In this document: in pieces, positions 42,776 through 53,605 of the stretch
Layout of the letters: the number at the start of each line of letters is the position of its first letter
Numbering within the stretch: the first letter of the stretch is position 1
From: Anthopleura xanthogrammica
Lineage: Eukaryota; Cnidaria; Anthozoa; Actiniaria; Actiniidae
Direction of reading: 5' to 3'
Assembly: GCA_964019055.1 (NCBI GenBank)
Contig: OZ025220.1
Coordinates: forward strand, 1,859,978 to 1,923,977
DNA: 64,000 bases
Translations under genes and position numbers: made by a program
Notes under the pieces: model-generated
Seen by the model: the letters and a program-made list of their open reading frames with translations, nothing else
Database searches by the model: none
Told to the model about the DNA's origin: nothing

Positions 42776-43748
42776 TTTGTGTTGGGAAACTTTTAACCTG
42801 ATATAACTTAAATCAATATCCAACAATAAATATCAGTACCCTGAACTAACGCATCATAGGCTTATAAGTAAGTCACTTAATTAATTATGAACACATGAAC
42901 CATCAAAACCCCCTTTCACGACAAATCCTAATTCACTTATTACAAATTTATAAGTAAAAAATAATAATTTTATATGTTTTACTAAATTCTAAATATAATA
43001 ACAAGTGTCTCTTCCTCAATTAAAGTTCATTCCCCCAGTACATTAGATCAACCAGAGTTAGTAGCTGGACCATCGAAAGAAAAAAACCAAATTGTCTTGT
43101 GTTTAAACTTAATCCCAAAACATGACCAAAACAAAAGACGATTAGAAATTGTTCTAATGATTTCAAAAACTCTAAACTCTTTAAAGAGATGTCAAAGATA
43201 TTGATGGATGAAAAAACCTATGTCGAAAGTCGATCATATGCCTTCGCTCGAAAGTCAGCTTGAAAGTCATGAAATCCACGACCGACAAGCCAATCTCTAA
43301 GCCAATTAACACATATATCGATAACTACCCTAATAATTTTAATTTCATCCTAAAAATAATAGCCATTTTTAGTCATAACTTTAAGAATTCTTACCTTTTT
43401 CACCACTTCGTTAGAGTTCTTCTATAACTAAAGGCTGGAAGCCAACCGCGTGCTCCACCTAATATGTCCAACTATCACGTGATAAACATAGCAAATCACG
43501 GGTTTACCACAGGAAGCCCACAAAGCGAACGCTTTGATCCAGCCTCAGCTAGCCTGACTGATCCCCATTCCTCCACACAATTACACATCAAACGAACTCG
43601 AACCCGACCCAGGAATCGAAGAAATCAACCATTCAATAGCACCTATCCACCCAATCTCTACATCATATTGATAACGCAGTATTAAACCTCGACAGAGCGG
43701 CGCAAGTCTCCACGGCACGAGTTCACCCTGGTATCAGGGTCTAGTTAC
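42776..43748. other. Intergenic or intron of RPA-like gene
   Basis: No coding match. A GTAAGA donor-like site on the minus strand near 43395 could belong to the RPA-like gene. Confidence 0.35.
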
Positions 43749-43978
43749 ATCTAATTCATCCCCATCTCGTCTACGTCTTTTGTTGACGTTCTTTAGTTTC
43801 ACAGCACTTTGCGACTTTCATAAGATTCTATTCTTCTACGAAGCTTCTTGTCAAAGCAAACAATGATTCTACTACCATTCTCACCTGTTTGAACTTTGAA
43901 TTGAAAGTACAGATGTGAATTTTTGCTTTTCTTAGTAGGTGATGACTGCACGTAACCGAAAATATCTTTGCTAGCCAT
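43749..43978 (-). pseudogene. RPA-like gene, N-terminal exon, frameshifted
   Basis: ATG at 43978: MASKDIFGYVQSSPTKKSKN, then HLYFQFKVQTGENG and VCFDKKLRRRI resemble the first OB-fold of cnidarian RPA-like proteins. The frame stops near 43808, but a shifted frame continues SAVKLKNVNKRRRRDGDELD to a GT donor at 43748. Same strand as the 42088-42775 part, so they may be one decayed gene. Confidence 0.4.
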
Positions 43979-44188
43979 CTTCCTCCAACATGACTCACAA
44001 GCACCTGAAATTTTCCCACGTCAGTCCTCTTATACTAACCATGATGATCGAAATCCACCAATCAAAAGCTTTCTTTACCTGTTTTGTAATAGGTATGTTT
44101 ACCCCACCTTCGAACCTTTCGAGCAGTAAAAAAACATTCACATGCTTGAAACGTGACTCACACCGAGTAAGACGTTTGCTACCCGTCA

Positions 44189-44355
44189 ATAGACCTCTTT
44201 ACCTTCGTTGTTTGTTGTGCCCATTTCAGACCACGTGGTGCCACTCTTGGGAGTTGATTCTTTCATGTGTAAATATTTTAACAAAAGAACATTTCTCAAG
44301 GGAATGTCATGTGGTCTGAAATGGGCAATTTGCATACGAAGGTAAAGAGGTCTAT
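44189..44355. mobile_element. MITE-like foldback
   Basis: Arms AATAGACCTCTTTACCTTCG and the complement at 44336-44355 enclose a second inverted pair, GCCCATTTCAGACCAC / GTGGTCTGAAATGGGC. No ORF. Confidence 0.7.
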
Positions 44356-45129
44356 TTGTTCTTCAAACTTTCTCTGGTAAAAAAAGTTCATCATGAAATT
44401 TCATTAACCAAATAAAAAGTAGAAATCACAGTTCTCTTTGAAGAGTTGTTGAAAATCGATTGTTTGCAATCAAGTTGAACATACAAGGGAAAAACTTCAA
44501 AACAATTGTGATCTTATGGTACCCGATTCACGGGGAAGGGTGTTGTTACCCGGTACCCACCACCTCTGGAAGTGAAATCCTGGATTTTGCCCTCAAATTT
44601 CTCCAAAATTGATAATCAAATCACAGAAATGAATGTACTGTAGGTTTTCACGTATGCTTAACAACGTATTTGTAGATAGGAATAGTCACTACTGACACCC
44701 ATCATCGAGCATTGCAACAGGTCTCTGAGGGGGAAGGGGTATTTACAGGTACCCACCACCTAAATCAATAAAATCGGGTCCCTATCTTAGATAACTGTTT
44801 TGACCCTGTCCCTAACCTTAATTAAAGCCATAAAAAAAAAAAACGAAACATTGTTTAATATGTAGTCAAATGAAAGTTTATAGCTCCACCTATACAATTC
44901 TATAGGATAATCTTATATATCGGGATATATCAGTAAATATTGATAAATTAATAAAAATGACTTACGTAGCCAGGATTTAAGCTTGGCGAGGGTAGGGGTG
45001 AAAAAAACGTTTTCCGAACATGAACCCCAAAAACGGCCAATAAGAAACAAACGAAGAACAGCGGAAAAAAAAAATAATAGCATAAACATTAACGAAATTG
45101 TAAAAATAATCTTAAGGTATCAGGATTTG
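44356..45129. other. Intergenic
   Basis: No gene. CCGGTACCCACCACC at about 44551 and AGGTACCCACCACC at about 44748 are short repeated motifs. Confidence 0.4.
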
Positions 45130-45600
45130 TTCGATTACTTCGAGAGTACAACAGCATAACAGGCAATACTTGATGAATTGGTAACATCCGGTAAGTCGTT
45201 AACAAATAATAGGAATAGCAGTGGTCCAAGAATAGACCCTTGTGGCACTCCTGATGTTACTGGAAGCTCTTGCGAAGTGAAGCCGAGGATGGTAGTTTAC
45301 TGTATTCGGCCAGTCAGGTATGATCGGAACCATTCGTGTAAACTGCCACTAATGTTAAAATAACGTAAATTGTTAAGCAAAAGGGCGTGGTCAATTTTAA
45401 TTAATTATGTCCGTTTGCTTGCCGTTGTCCAGTTGTGAGCCGATGTAGTCTAACACGGTAGTTAATTGGGTGACACACGACCTGCCAGGTGTAAATCCAT
45501 GCTGGACACGGTTGATAAGGTGGTATAAGTGGTCTTTCAAGCCGGCCAAGACACATCTCTTATGTAGAATCTATACTGAGAATATTGTCAGATGTGTCAT
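45130..45600 (-). pseudogene. Non-LTR reverse transcriptase fragment
   Basis: Minus-strand translation gives LKDHLYHLINRVQHGFTPGR, SCVTQLTTVLDYIGSQLDNG, then LHEWFRSYLTGRIQ and [20 protein letters not shown]. These are RT blocks 2-4 of a CR1/Jockey-like LINE. Stops occur near 45405 and 45300, and the YADD block is missing on the 3' side. Dead copy. Confidence 0.75.
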
Positions 45601-45654
45601 AGGCACTTTAGTTAGACTCTGATCCTTGATAATATCTATATTTAGTATAAACGT

Positions 45655-45745
45655 AATGGTCTATTACAAATCCTGTACTCTGATTGGCTGAGCTACTAGT
45701 GGTCTATTGGTGATAGCGGATCACTAGTAGCAAAAAAGGCTGGTT
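45655..45745 (-). repeat. Right end of the hairpin foldback family, reversed
   Basis: ACTCTGATTGGCTGAGCTAC followed by TAGTGGTCTATTGGTGATAG...CTAGTAG is the inverted counterpart of 39481-39555. Confidence 0.6.
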
Positions 45746-46319
45746 TTGAAAGTCAAATCAATGGCAAAAACAATTATTTAGTGGGGGAGGGAAATCAGTT
45801 ATTACTGGGTACCTGTGGTAAACCAGACAAAATGCCTTTTTATTACTGGGTTACCTGTGGTTCACTGTCGACAGTACGATACATCAGAAATAATAAAAAA
45901 CAAATTACAGTCAGCTTATTTTATAATTGATTACCTTTTTTTCCACCAAAAAAGGGTGGGTCAAGGGCAACCAATTGGCAGCCATGACAGGAGGCAGGAA
46001 CAATTGAATCTGGTCTAATCTGATTTACATGAGAAAGAATTCAGTTTCCCAGAGGGAAAAGACTGTATTGTTGTGCTTCCTGTCATGGCTGCCATCAAGT
46101 GATAGTGCAAAGCCTCTATAATTATAAACTTACTGAAATATTCTAGAATTTTGTAATACGTATTAGAAATGTATAATTGTGCCTTCCCAAAACACTGGGA
46201 TGTAGAATTTTGAAGTATTTTATGAGCAGTACTGAGTTTATTGTAAATATAGAGGGACAGTGGAGCACATTTTAAAGTTGAACGGCTTCTACCTTTTTTT
46301 GAAAGCACATTTTAAAGAA
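45746..46319. other. Intergenic
   Basis: No gene. A CCTGTCATGGCTGCCA-type inverted pair occurs (about 45979-45993 with 46079-46094). Confidence 0.4.
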
Positions 46320-46690
46320 GTGTTTGGGCTAGAATTTTTGTTTCCCCCTTGGCTCTGCTGACCCTGTCATAGGGTCTTTTCATACCATGCTTTACCTTGT
46401 ATAGCAGTTCTACGCCAAACATAATACCTCTGTATGGAGGTAAGCTTCCTTTGTAAGGAATAACTCCTCGAAGTTCTTGATTGTATTTTGTTTTCTTATC
46501 TTCACAAATACTTTACTACCAATATTGAATGTTTTTGCTTCACTTAGATGATTCTTGTCTCAATAAATTCGCTATCTTTCTTCTAGTGACCAGACAGCAT
46601 CAAGCAAGTCAGCTTTGCTGTCCGTTAGCTGGACAACATCCAGCTTAGAGCATTCTAGTTCGATGTTCATCCATGTAGGTCTTAGAGCAA
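46320..46690 (-). pseudogene. CAP-Gly-like (CYLD-like) gene remnant, distal part
   Basis: Minus-strand reading gives WMNIELECSKLDVVQLTDSK, DAVWSLEER, then QELRGVIPYKGSLPPYRGIM and FGVELLYKVKHG. The last block has the CAP-Gly pattern (G.V....LP...GI..GVEL) seen in CYLD-type proteins. Stops and shifts occur between blocks. A LINE end at 46697 abuts it, and a related upstream segment lies at about 48590-48780, so the LINE inserted into this gene. Family call is moderate. Confidence 0.4.
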
Positions 46691-46696
46691 ACTTTT

Positions 46697-48590
46697 AGAT
46701 AGATAGATAGATAATACTTTATTTTACCACGGTATATTCATCAGGATTTACAAATATTAAAACAAATGAGTTATACTACACTAAGTCTAATCTAATAAAT
46801 CTAAAATAAAAACCTGCTTTCCATGAATGCCGTGCTTTGCTATACATAATAGTTATCCAATAGTCGACGAAATTCCTTAAGAGACTCGACCTGCCTTACG
46901 TTACTTGGCAGACTGTTCCATAATTGTGTACCACTATAGGTAAATGTATTTTTGAGATAATTCGTGCGTGGAAGAGGAACGTCCAATTTGTTGGTAGAGT
47001 CTCGTAAAGAATAAGAGGTGGTGTCTCTCCTGAATACAAATTTAGAGCTTATGTATTCAGGAGTGATGCCGTGTAAGGCCTTGAAAACCAAGATGGCCTT
47101 TTGTTTTTGTCGTTGGACCTTAAGGGTAGACCACCCCAGTTTTTCAATCAAGGGCCCAGCATCTGCATCATAACTAGAGAAGGTCAACACTCGTGCTGCC
47201 CGATTCTGAAGCTTTTGAAGTTTGTCCGAGAGAGTTATGCCACAATTATCCCAAACAATGTTACAGTAGTCGAAATGGGGTTGCACTAAGGCTTTGAAAA
47301 TAAGATTCATTGTAGATATTGGGACAAATGACCTAATTCGTTTTAGGGCCCCAATACCAGATGCGATTTTTTTAGACAGCTTTTCGATATGATTTTTCCA
47401 TGTAAGATTGCTGTCTATAAGAACGCCAAGTGATTTCGTTGTACTAACTTGTTTAATTGGTAAATCATTGATTTCGAGAGCTGGTGTGGCAGCAAGAGTG
47501 TTGAGCTTTTGCCGCGAGCCAATCAGCATCAATTCTGTTTTAGTCATATTCAACGTAAGTTTGTTTTTAGTCAACCAATGACTGATGTTTTTCAGATCTG
47601 TATTAAGATGTGACTGAATCAATTTTGGATCACAATCTGCGTATGTCAGACTAGTGTCATCTGCATACATTCTTGGGTTGGAGTTTAAAAGACAATTAGG
47701 TAGATCATTTATGTACAACAGGAATAACAGAGGATATATTGTTCGCTGGGGTACACCGCATCGTAGGCTACATGGTTCAGATAATGAGCCATTGACAAAG
47801 CATTGTTGAGTGCGGTCGTTAAGATACGATTTAAACCAAATCAGGGAGTCCCCCCTTATTCCATATGCAAACAACTTAGATAATAGAATTTCATGGTCGA
47901 CCGTGTCAAAAGCCTTTTTTAGGTCTAGAAAAACCACGGCATTTACATTGCCACGATCGATGTTATATGCCCAGCTATCAGTTGCCTCTATCAATGCTGT
48001 GACAGTAGAGTGCAACGAACGAAAACCTGATTGATGTTTGGAAATTATATGATTTTCAGATAAAAATGAGTATACCTGATTATACACTATCCTTTCAAAG
48101 ACCTTCACTATAGTAGAAACAACAGATATTGGGCGATAATTACTTACATCGGTTTTTTCACCTTGTTTGAAAAGTGACGTAACTCTAGCGCATTTCCAAT
48201 CATTTGGTAAAACACCACGTTTCAAAGAAGTGTTGAAAATCTTACAAATAGAGGATGAAATAATATCGGCACATTCCCGAAGGACTCTGGCAGATATCAT
48301 ATCTAGACCTGTTGCCTTTGATGTATTTAATTTTTTTAGAAGGGAAAATACTTCGTTCTCAGTAATAGTGTTAAAATGAAATTGATTTTCTGTGCCAATA
48401 AGATAGTGAAGATAACTCGCGCTATCATCATCATCACTATTACACTGTGGAATTTCTTGAGCAAGTTTTGGTCCAATTGTTGCAAAATAATCGTTAAATG
48501 CTTTCGCTTGTTCAGAAGGCTTTTTTGTTGAATGACCTTCAAGGGTCTTTTCAGGGTCTTTTGGCTTCTCTGATTCTGGTGAACACTCCA
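46697..48590 (-). mobile_element. LINE insertion (CR1/L2-like), 5' truncated, with tetranucleotide tail
   Basis: The 3' end on the minus strand terminates in a (TATC)n-type tract at 46697-46712, a common tail of CR1/L2-like LINEs. The 5' limit near 48590 is inferred from where the reverse-transcriptase-like peptide gives way to CAP-Gly-gene-like peptide. No target duplication was confirmed. Confidence 0.6.
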
Positions 48591-48750
48591 AGATTTCACC
48601 TCTAGGCAGTCCCTCAATCCTGTCCACCAGTAGTATACAGTAGTATACATTCTGGCCATGTTTTAGTGAGAAGATACTCACTACAGATCCATCAATACAA
48701 GGATTTAGAAGCAGGAAAGAAAAAAGCCTCGATTCTGTGCTATTCACCAC
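46840..48750 (-). CDS. LINE reverse transcriptase ORF fused to host-gene remnant
   Basis: A 636-aa continuous frame. Residues about 1-55 (LNPCIDGSVVSIFSLKHGQN...) do not look like LINE and probably come from the interrupted CAP-Gly-like gene. After that: FNDYFATIGPKLAQ, LNTSKATGLDMISARVLREC, NYRPISVVSTIVKVFERI, FLDLKKAFDTVDHEILL, LLFLLYINDLPNC and the catalytic MYADDTSL. The C-terminal block reads PHFDYCNIVWDNCG and LWNSLPSNVR. It lacks the endonuclease. The usually invariant GVPQGS motif reads GVPQRTIY, which likely harms activity. The frame is open, but the copy is probably inactive. Confidence 0.8.
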   Translation of the reverse strand: MVNSTESRLFSFLLLNPCIDGSVVSIFSLKHGQNVYYCILLVDRIEGLPRGEILECSPESEKPKDPEKTLEGHSTKKPSEQAKAFNDYFATIGPKLAQEIPQCNSDDDDSASYLHYLIGTENQFHFNTITENEVFSLLKKLNTSKATGLDMISARVLRECADIISSSICKIFNTSLKRGVLPNDWKCARVTSLFKQGEKTDVSNYRPISVVSTIVKVFERIVYNQVYSFLSENHIISKHQSGFRSLHSTVTALIEATDSWAYNIDRGNVNAVVFLDLKKAFDTVDHEILLSKLFAYGIRGDSLIWFKSYLNDRTQQCFVNGSLSEPCSLRCGVPQRTIYPLLFLLYINDLPNCLLNSNPRMYADDTSLTYADCDPKLIQSHLNTDLKNISHWLTKNKLTLNMTKTELMLIGSRQKLNTLAATPALEINDLPIKQVSTTKSLGVLIDSNLTWKNHIEKLSKKIASGIGALKRIRSFVPISTMNLIFKALVQPHFDYCNIVWDNCGITLSDKLQKLQNRAARVLTFSSYDADAGPLIEKLGWSTLKVQRQKQKAILVFKALHGITPEYISSKFVFRRDTTSYSLRDSTNKLDVPLPRTNYLKNTFTYSGTQLWNSLPSNVRQVESLKEFRRLLDNYYV

Positions 48751-48940
48751 AGGAACCCCAGTTGAACTAAACTAACATAAACCACAGGTAACCCAGACTA
48801 TCCACTTTAAGAGAATGTATAAACACAACCTATATAAATAAAAAAAGTCGAGCTCATCAGTTTGTAGACAGCAAACAAATGCGGCGCCGGCCAGAACTGA
48901 TAAAATCATTTTTGTTTATAGAAAAATTTAGCTAGTCTTA

Positions 48941-49060
48941 GGCCCGGTTTAGAAGTTGATTTTCACATGTGCCTAATCTAATGCAAATGAGCAAAACCTA
49001 TTGTTTGAATTCATTTGCATTTGATTCGGCACATGTGAAATTCGACGTCTTAACTGGGCC
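48941..49060. mobile_element. Harbinger-type MITE, 120 bp
   Basis: An almost full-length hairpin, GGCCCGGTTTAGAAGTTGAT...TTAACTGGGCC, with TTA on both sides (48938-48940, 49061-49063), the classic TWA duplication of PIF/Harbinger MITEs. Confidence 0.8.
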
Positions 49061-49249
49061 TTATTCAAAGCAGCCGCAGATGGAATCAAGAGAAACCCAA
49101 AGGCTTTGTGAAGTTAGGAAATGATTAAGCATAGAAAACGTTTAAGGAATGACATCTAAAAGTTCTGGACGACTTCTCTCTTTATATCGTAACCTCATTA
49201 TTACTGCAATTCTCAACATAACGCGAACTCTGTAGTTGCGACTTACCCA

Positions 49250-49690
49250 TTGAAATTTGGATTTGCACGCATTTTTCCATCAAAGCCAATCTTTGTTAAC
49301 ATTACCGTCATCTTGAATAAGGCTGCACAAGTCCAAAGTTTGAAGTGAACGCCGGAGACCGTCGAAATCTCCTCTATGGTAGTCAAAAACAGTTCGTTTG
49401 TGTCTATTCCGAGCTTTAACAGAAGCTTTAATGCCAAATGTAATGGTGCAGTGATCTGTAAAAAGGCCCGCAGTGGCTGGTTGAAGAGTAGACACGGTTT
49501 CAACTAGATCTGGCACGTTGGTTATAACCAAGTCAACTAAATTGTTACCTCTTGTGTGCGAAGTGACGAGCTGGGTGAGGAAATAATCGGCTAGAGTTTC
49601 TGTAAAACGCAGCTCTTCAGCACCCTTGGTCTTTTCAGGAGATTCCTAGGAGATGCTTGGGTAATTGAAATCACCACAAAAAAGATTTTC
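49250..49690 (-). pseudogene. LINE endonuclease C-terminal fragment
   Basis: Minus-strand frames give LFCGDFNYPSIS, TETLADYFLTQLVTSHTRGN, LVDLVITNVPDLVETVSTLQ and LFTDHCTITFGIKASVKARN, the end of an apurinic-type endonuclease and linker of a CR1-like LINE. A stop follows the GDFNYPS block. It could be the 5' part of the same LINE family as 46840-48750, separated by the MITE and a deletion, or another copy. Confidence 0.65.
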
Positions 49691-50201
49691 TGTCCACAAG
49701 CTGATCTGAGTAAAAATATTACCCAATCAGAATTGAGAAAATTTTAAAAACTGAGGTGTCCTTAGCAGCCAGACGACTCAAGATTATTTTGTTATTTCTT
49801 TATTTTCCCACTCAAGAATGAATATAACAGTAAAAAAATGTTTTGCAGTGACGTCATTCCCACAAGTATAAGAGAAAAACCAGTACGCCATAGAAGAATT
49901 TTATATAACTTACGATAGCCAATACTTGCATTCTTCAGGTAATGAAGAAATTACATCAACACTTACAAATGAAGTTTCGTCCACTGGAGAGAAACATAAA
50001 AGCTAAAAAGTTTGCTCTTGAAATGTCACTTCTTTGTAGAGTAATACCTCTAACCTGAAAATACATTGATATGAAAGGGCCGGGTGTAAAAGAAAAGCAT
50101 GAATTGTTTGATATATTTAAAAAACTCATTAATATTCAATAGTCATTTTGTCCAATCTCATACTCATCATAGTCACGTGGAGAGCACTTTATACTCTATT
50201 T
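49691..50201. other. Intergenic
   Basis: No gene recognised. Confidence 0.4.
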
Positions 50202-50505
50202 AACAATTAGAAGACTCACTCTCGATTTCTATCGGCTGATAGTTGACGAGGGGCTCCGGCCCCGAGTCAACTATCAAAGCCGATAGAAATCGAGTGAGTC
50301 TTCTAATTGTTTTAGTAAAAATCTCAACTAAACTATACTATACTAAACTAAACTAAACTTCACAAAAGCGCAAAGGAAAAGCCGCCATTTTTTCAAAACA
50401 AGTCCGGCTTTCTCTACCCACTATCTATCGGCTGATAGATAGTGAGTACGTTAGCCAATCAGAATGCAGGATTTGCAATAGTATAGTAGTAGAATTTTAC
50501 TAAAA
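50202..50505. mobile_element. Foldback element with copy-specific hairpins (copy 2)
   Basis: Outer AACAATTAG...CTAATTGTT, arms of about 52 bp (50203-50255 and 50258-50311) with centre GGGGCTCCGGCCCC, then TTTAGTAAAA. A spacer and a second hairpin (CACTATCTATCGGCTGATAGATAGTG) are followed by AGCCAATCAGAATGCAGG. The inner and outer hairpins share TCTATCGGCTGATAG. Same layout as 39275-39563 with different stems. Confidence 0.7.
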
Positions 50506-50906
50506 AGTACTATACAAATTTAAAGCACGGGGAGGGATTTGTATTCAGCCCAGGGGAATAACGGGGTATAATACACAGACAATGGTTTTTAATGAGCTTT
50601 AATCTATATCTAAAGTTACATGTGTCTTTATATAAAGGTACGTGTAAAGAAATACAACGTTCTTATATTATAGTTCCACAGTATTTATATCATACGAATT
50701 GCAAATCATGCTATTTATCTTTGAACATAACTGTATTTGTTGGTAACCTAATTTCTTATCTTATTTATGACTATGCTTGACTATGTCAGTTCAAGTTCTA
50801 TTAGCGAGTGAAATGAAATACGCAATTATTAAATATTCCACCGGGTGCTGACAATGTGCTTTCAGGATTAGCAGAGCTAGACGGTTCTGATATATTTGCA
50901 AGTATA
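50506..50906. other. 3' flank of Crypton-like gene
   Basis: No gene; the 62-aa plus frame at 50592-50780 is not credible. Confidence 0.4.
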
Positions 50907-52280
50907 TCATCGAGAATATCTAAATGACTGAAAATCACTAGCATTATTGGAATCCAAAGTATTTTCTTTGACATTTTGATTTAATACAGGTAGGCCAACT
51001 GCCGCACTTGCCTTACATTCTTGCTCTTTACTCACTTTCTCATAAGTTAGCAATGCATTTGAACGATGCCCTGTTCGCTCACGGATAACTTTCTCCTCTG
51101 TTGAGTTCTGGAAAAGCCTACTTGCACACGTAATCCTTAGACAATGAGAAGTTTTTCTTTCCAAAGCAGCTTCTGTACACAAATCTGGCAAAACTTGGTT
51201 TAGAGTATTGATGCCAATTGGAGAACGACAAAAATAGAATTGATCTAATTTGTGGCTAGGCCTGAAATAGAAGGCATTGAATTCATCGCTTAGATGTTTG
51301 ACTTTTTCTAGGTATAATGAATAACATTTAACAATACAAGGAGAGTGATCTACAGGTTTTCCATAACAACAAATATGTTTGACACATCTTGGTTTGTATT
51401 TTAGATCTTTAAGCCCGCCATGAAATCTTTGAGACACTCTCGTCATAAACGACACTATCACTTTCGATTCTGAAATTCGAGTATTTCAAGTTTCGATGTT
51501 CTTTTGCACGTAAGCCAAACAGTTTCCCATTATAAAAATAAATGGATCGTATTAGTGACTTAGCTGTACTACATCCTAGCAAGCCCTTCATCCACATGGT
51601 CTTTTCATCTTCTTCGGTTGTTTCTTCACGGTCTTTCCACTTGGCTTCATTACACACTCCATCTTGAGTAGCCTGTCTCATTTCAGCGTCCAATGCTCTC
51701 CTGAAGACATTAAGCCTATAAATCAAGAGGAAAATGAATTTTAAGATGAATTCAGTACGAAGTTTTGATATCGAAAATAATTGACGCACCTTCCTTCTTT
51801 CAAACCAAGAAGAGAAACTTCACTTCCACTCTCTTTCAAATGCCTCTGAAGCCCAGTTAATATTAGATACAACGAACGTGATGGATATCGTTTGCCATCT
51901 GCTTTGCATACTTCTTGAACAAATTTTGTTAGCCAAAGATTAAGCGATTCCACCGTCATATTACATATATTGGTATCTAAAGACTGGATTTTGTTCACAT
52001 CGCAAGGAAAACAACAATTTTCCTTTGATGGATCCTTGTTTGCACGCTCGGTTTGCCATGCGGCAAAAATTTTAAAAGCCCACTTGGTAGCATACTGTGT
52101 AGACTTTGGAACACAATCATCAAATGCCTTCTTTTCTTCCTCAGATGTTTTTGGAACACAATCATCAAATGCCTTCTTTTCTTCCTCAGATGTTTTTGGT
52201 AGTCGAAATTTCCGTTTTGGTGGCATGTTCGTCGAGCTTGCCAATGTGCAATGAATTGCTTTCTGCGCGACTGATTGCAA
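50907..52280 (-). pseudogene. Crypton-like tyrosine recombinase, frameshifted
   Basis: First exon 52280 to about 51790 (MPPKRKFRLPKTSEEEKKAF...), with a 15-residue duplication (KTSEEEKKAFDDCVP twice, 45 bp units). A GTGCGT donor and TTTATAG acceptor join it to a second exon starting NVFRRALDAEMRQATQDGVC. Catalytic landmarks: GLRAKEHRNL (first Arg), SHCLRITCASRLF (H-x-x-R), GHRSNALLTYEK (His and nucleophile Tyr). A frame change near 51435, in the HGGLKDLK block, separates the N-terminal and C-terminal catalytic parts. DUF3504/Crypton family; the protein would cut and join DNA as a tyrosine recombinase. Confidence 0.75.
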
Positions 52281-52317
52281 TACTGAATATACTGAAGTAC
52301 TGAATACATCACGATTG

Positions 52318-52758
52318 CCATTTCATTATTATTGCTCAATAAAGCAAATTCCCAAGTGAAAACGACGCATCTCTTTTTATTTCAAAAGCGTTTTTTAATC
52401 ATTGTTTTCTATCGATATTGAACAAAATGGCTATTGAACATTAATAAGATTTTTTAAGGCATTACCATTTCATTGTTATTGCTCAATAAAGCAAATTCCC
52501 AAGTGAAAACGACGCATCTCTTTTTATTTCAAAAGCGTTTTTTAATCATTGTTTTCTATCGATATTGAACAAAATGGCTATTGAACATTAATAAGATTTT
52601 TTAAGGCATTACCATTTCATTGTTATTGCTCAATAAAGCAAATTCCCAAGTGAAAACGACGCATCTCTTTTTATTTCAAAAGCATTTTTTAATCATTGTT
52701 TTCTATCTATATTGAACAAAATGGCTATTGAACATTAATGAGCTTTTTTAAGCCATAT
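52318..52758. repeat. 147-bp tandem repeat, three copies
   Basis: GCTCAATAAAGCAAATTCCC recurs at 52334, 52481 and 52628, exactly 147 bp apart. Units also contain AATGGCTATTGAACATTAAT. The array lies directly upstream of the Crypton-like gene and is nearly identical between copies. Confidence 0.9.
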
Positions 52759-52856
52759 AAAAAACTCGTAGCACGTGTTTTATCAAGGATCAAAAACCCT
52801 CGCTGCGCTCGGGTTTTTATCCTTGATAAAACACTGCTACTCGTTTTTTATATCCT
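52755..52856. repeat. Long hairpin
   Basis: Arms ATATAAAAAACTCGTAGCAC... and ...GCTACTCGTTTTTTATAT, about 46 bp each with small mismatches; centre CCCTCGCTGCGCTCGGG. It lies between the 147-bp repeats and a G-rich spacer. Confidence 0.8.
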
Positions 52857-53104
52857 ACATAAAGAATTTCCCCATCTATTGAAAGGCGAAAAACCCTATT
52901 GAAAAAGGGGAGACGGGGGAGGGGGAGGAAGCTAAGATTGGTAAATATATGAGCCTAGTATTAGAAAAAGTGGGTGGGCCAGGCAAGGATTGGAAAACAT
53001 GAGACTAGCGAAACAGGAAAAAGTGAAGGGGGGCGGGAGGGTCGTTTCTGCAGTCCCAGCTAGAAATAATGACGGCTTGATGTAATATTTTATATAGTTT
53101 CCCT
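52857..53104. other. Spacer
   Basis: G-rich plus-strand tracts (GGGGAGACGGGGGAGGGGG) but no gene. Confidence 0.4.
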
Positions 53105-53483
53105 TTTTAATAGAATTAAAACAAGTACTCTTTTTCTTGTAAAGCCGAAATGCCGAATAGTTCTTGAAATTGTAGACTGATGATAATGGCTACCTGTAGA
53201 TTGTTCAATCTCTTGTATTATTTCGTTTTGAGTGATGGCAGGGTTATCCAGAATGGAGTCAAGAAGAACCAACTGTTCGTGTGGATGCATTGAGGATTGT
53301 GCGGGTCTTCCAATTTGGTCGATTTTTTCGACTGTTCCAGACGTTATAAATTTAGATAATATACAATTTAGGGTCATCGTAGATATACTTAGCACTGAGG
53401 CTATGCTCCGTACGTCAAGCACATATCTGAATTTAAGATAAATAGCCCGCCAACATAAGTCTGGATGGTAAATATTTACCTTA
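53105..53483 (-). pseudogene. Tc1/mariner-like transposase, N-terminal HTH part
   Basis: Minus-strand reading VNIYHPDLCWRAIYLKFRYV, LDVRSIASVLSISTMTLNCI, SGTVEKIDQIGRPAQSSMHP and EIEQSTGSHYHQSTISRTIR matches the paired-like bipartite HTH of Tc1/mariner transposases. It ends at GFTRKR; no DDE domain follows within the window to its left. No full-length ORF. Confidence 0.65.
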
Positions 53484-53605
53484 TGAAATCTGATCGTAGT
53501 TACTAATTAGACCGATTTTATTTACATTTCTGATAATAATAGTTGTTACAACATTTCAACGAGTTTCTAGCAGTGCATGACGTCACAACGACATTTAAGA
53601 CTAGA

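Noticed and set aside
46015..46308. 97-aa minus frame upstream of the CAP-Gly-like remnant
   Set aside because: No motif and not in register with the CAP-Gly-like peptides.
52334..52758. 147-bp period as a centromeric or nucleosomal satellite
   Set aside because: Only three copies; the match to nucleosome length is probably coincidence.
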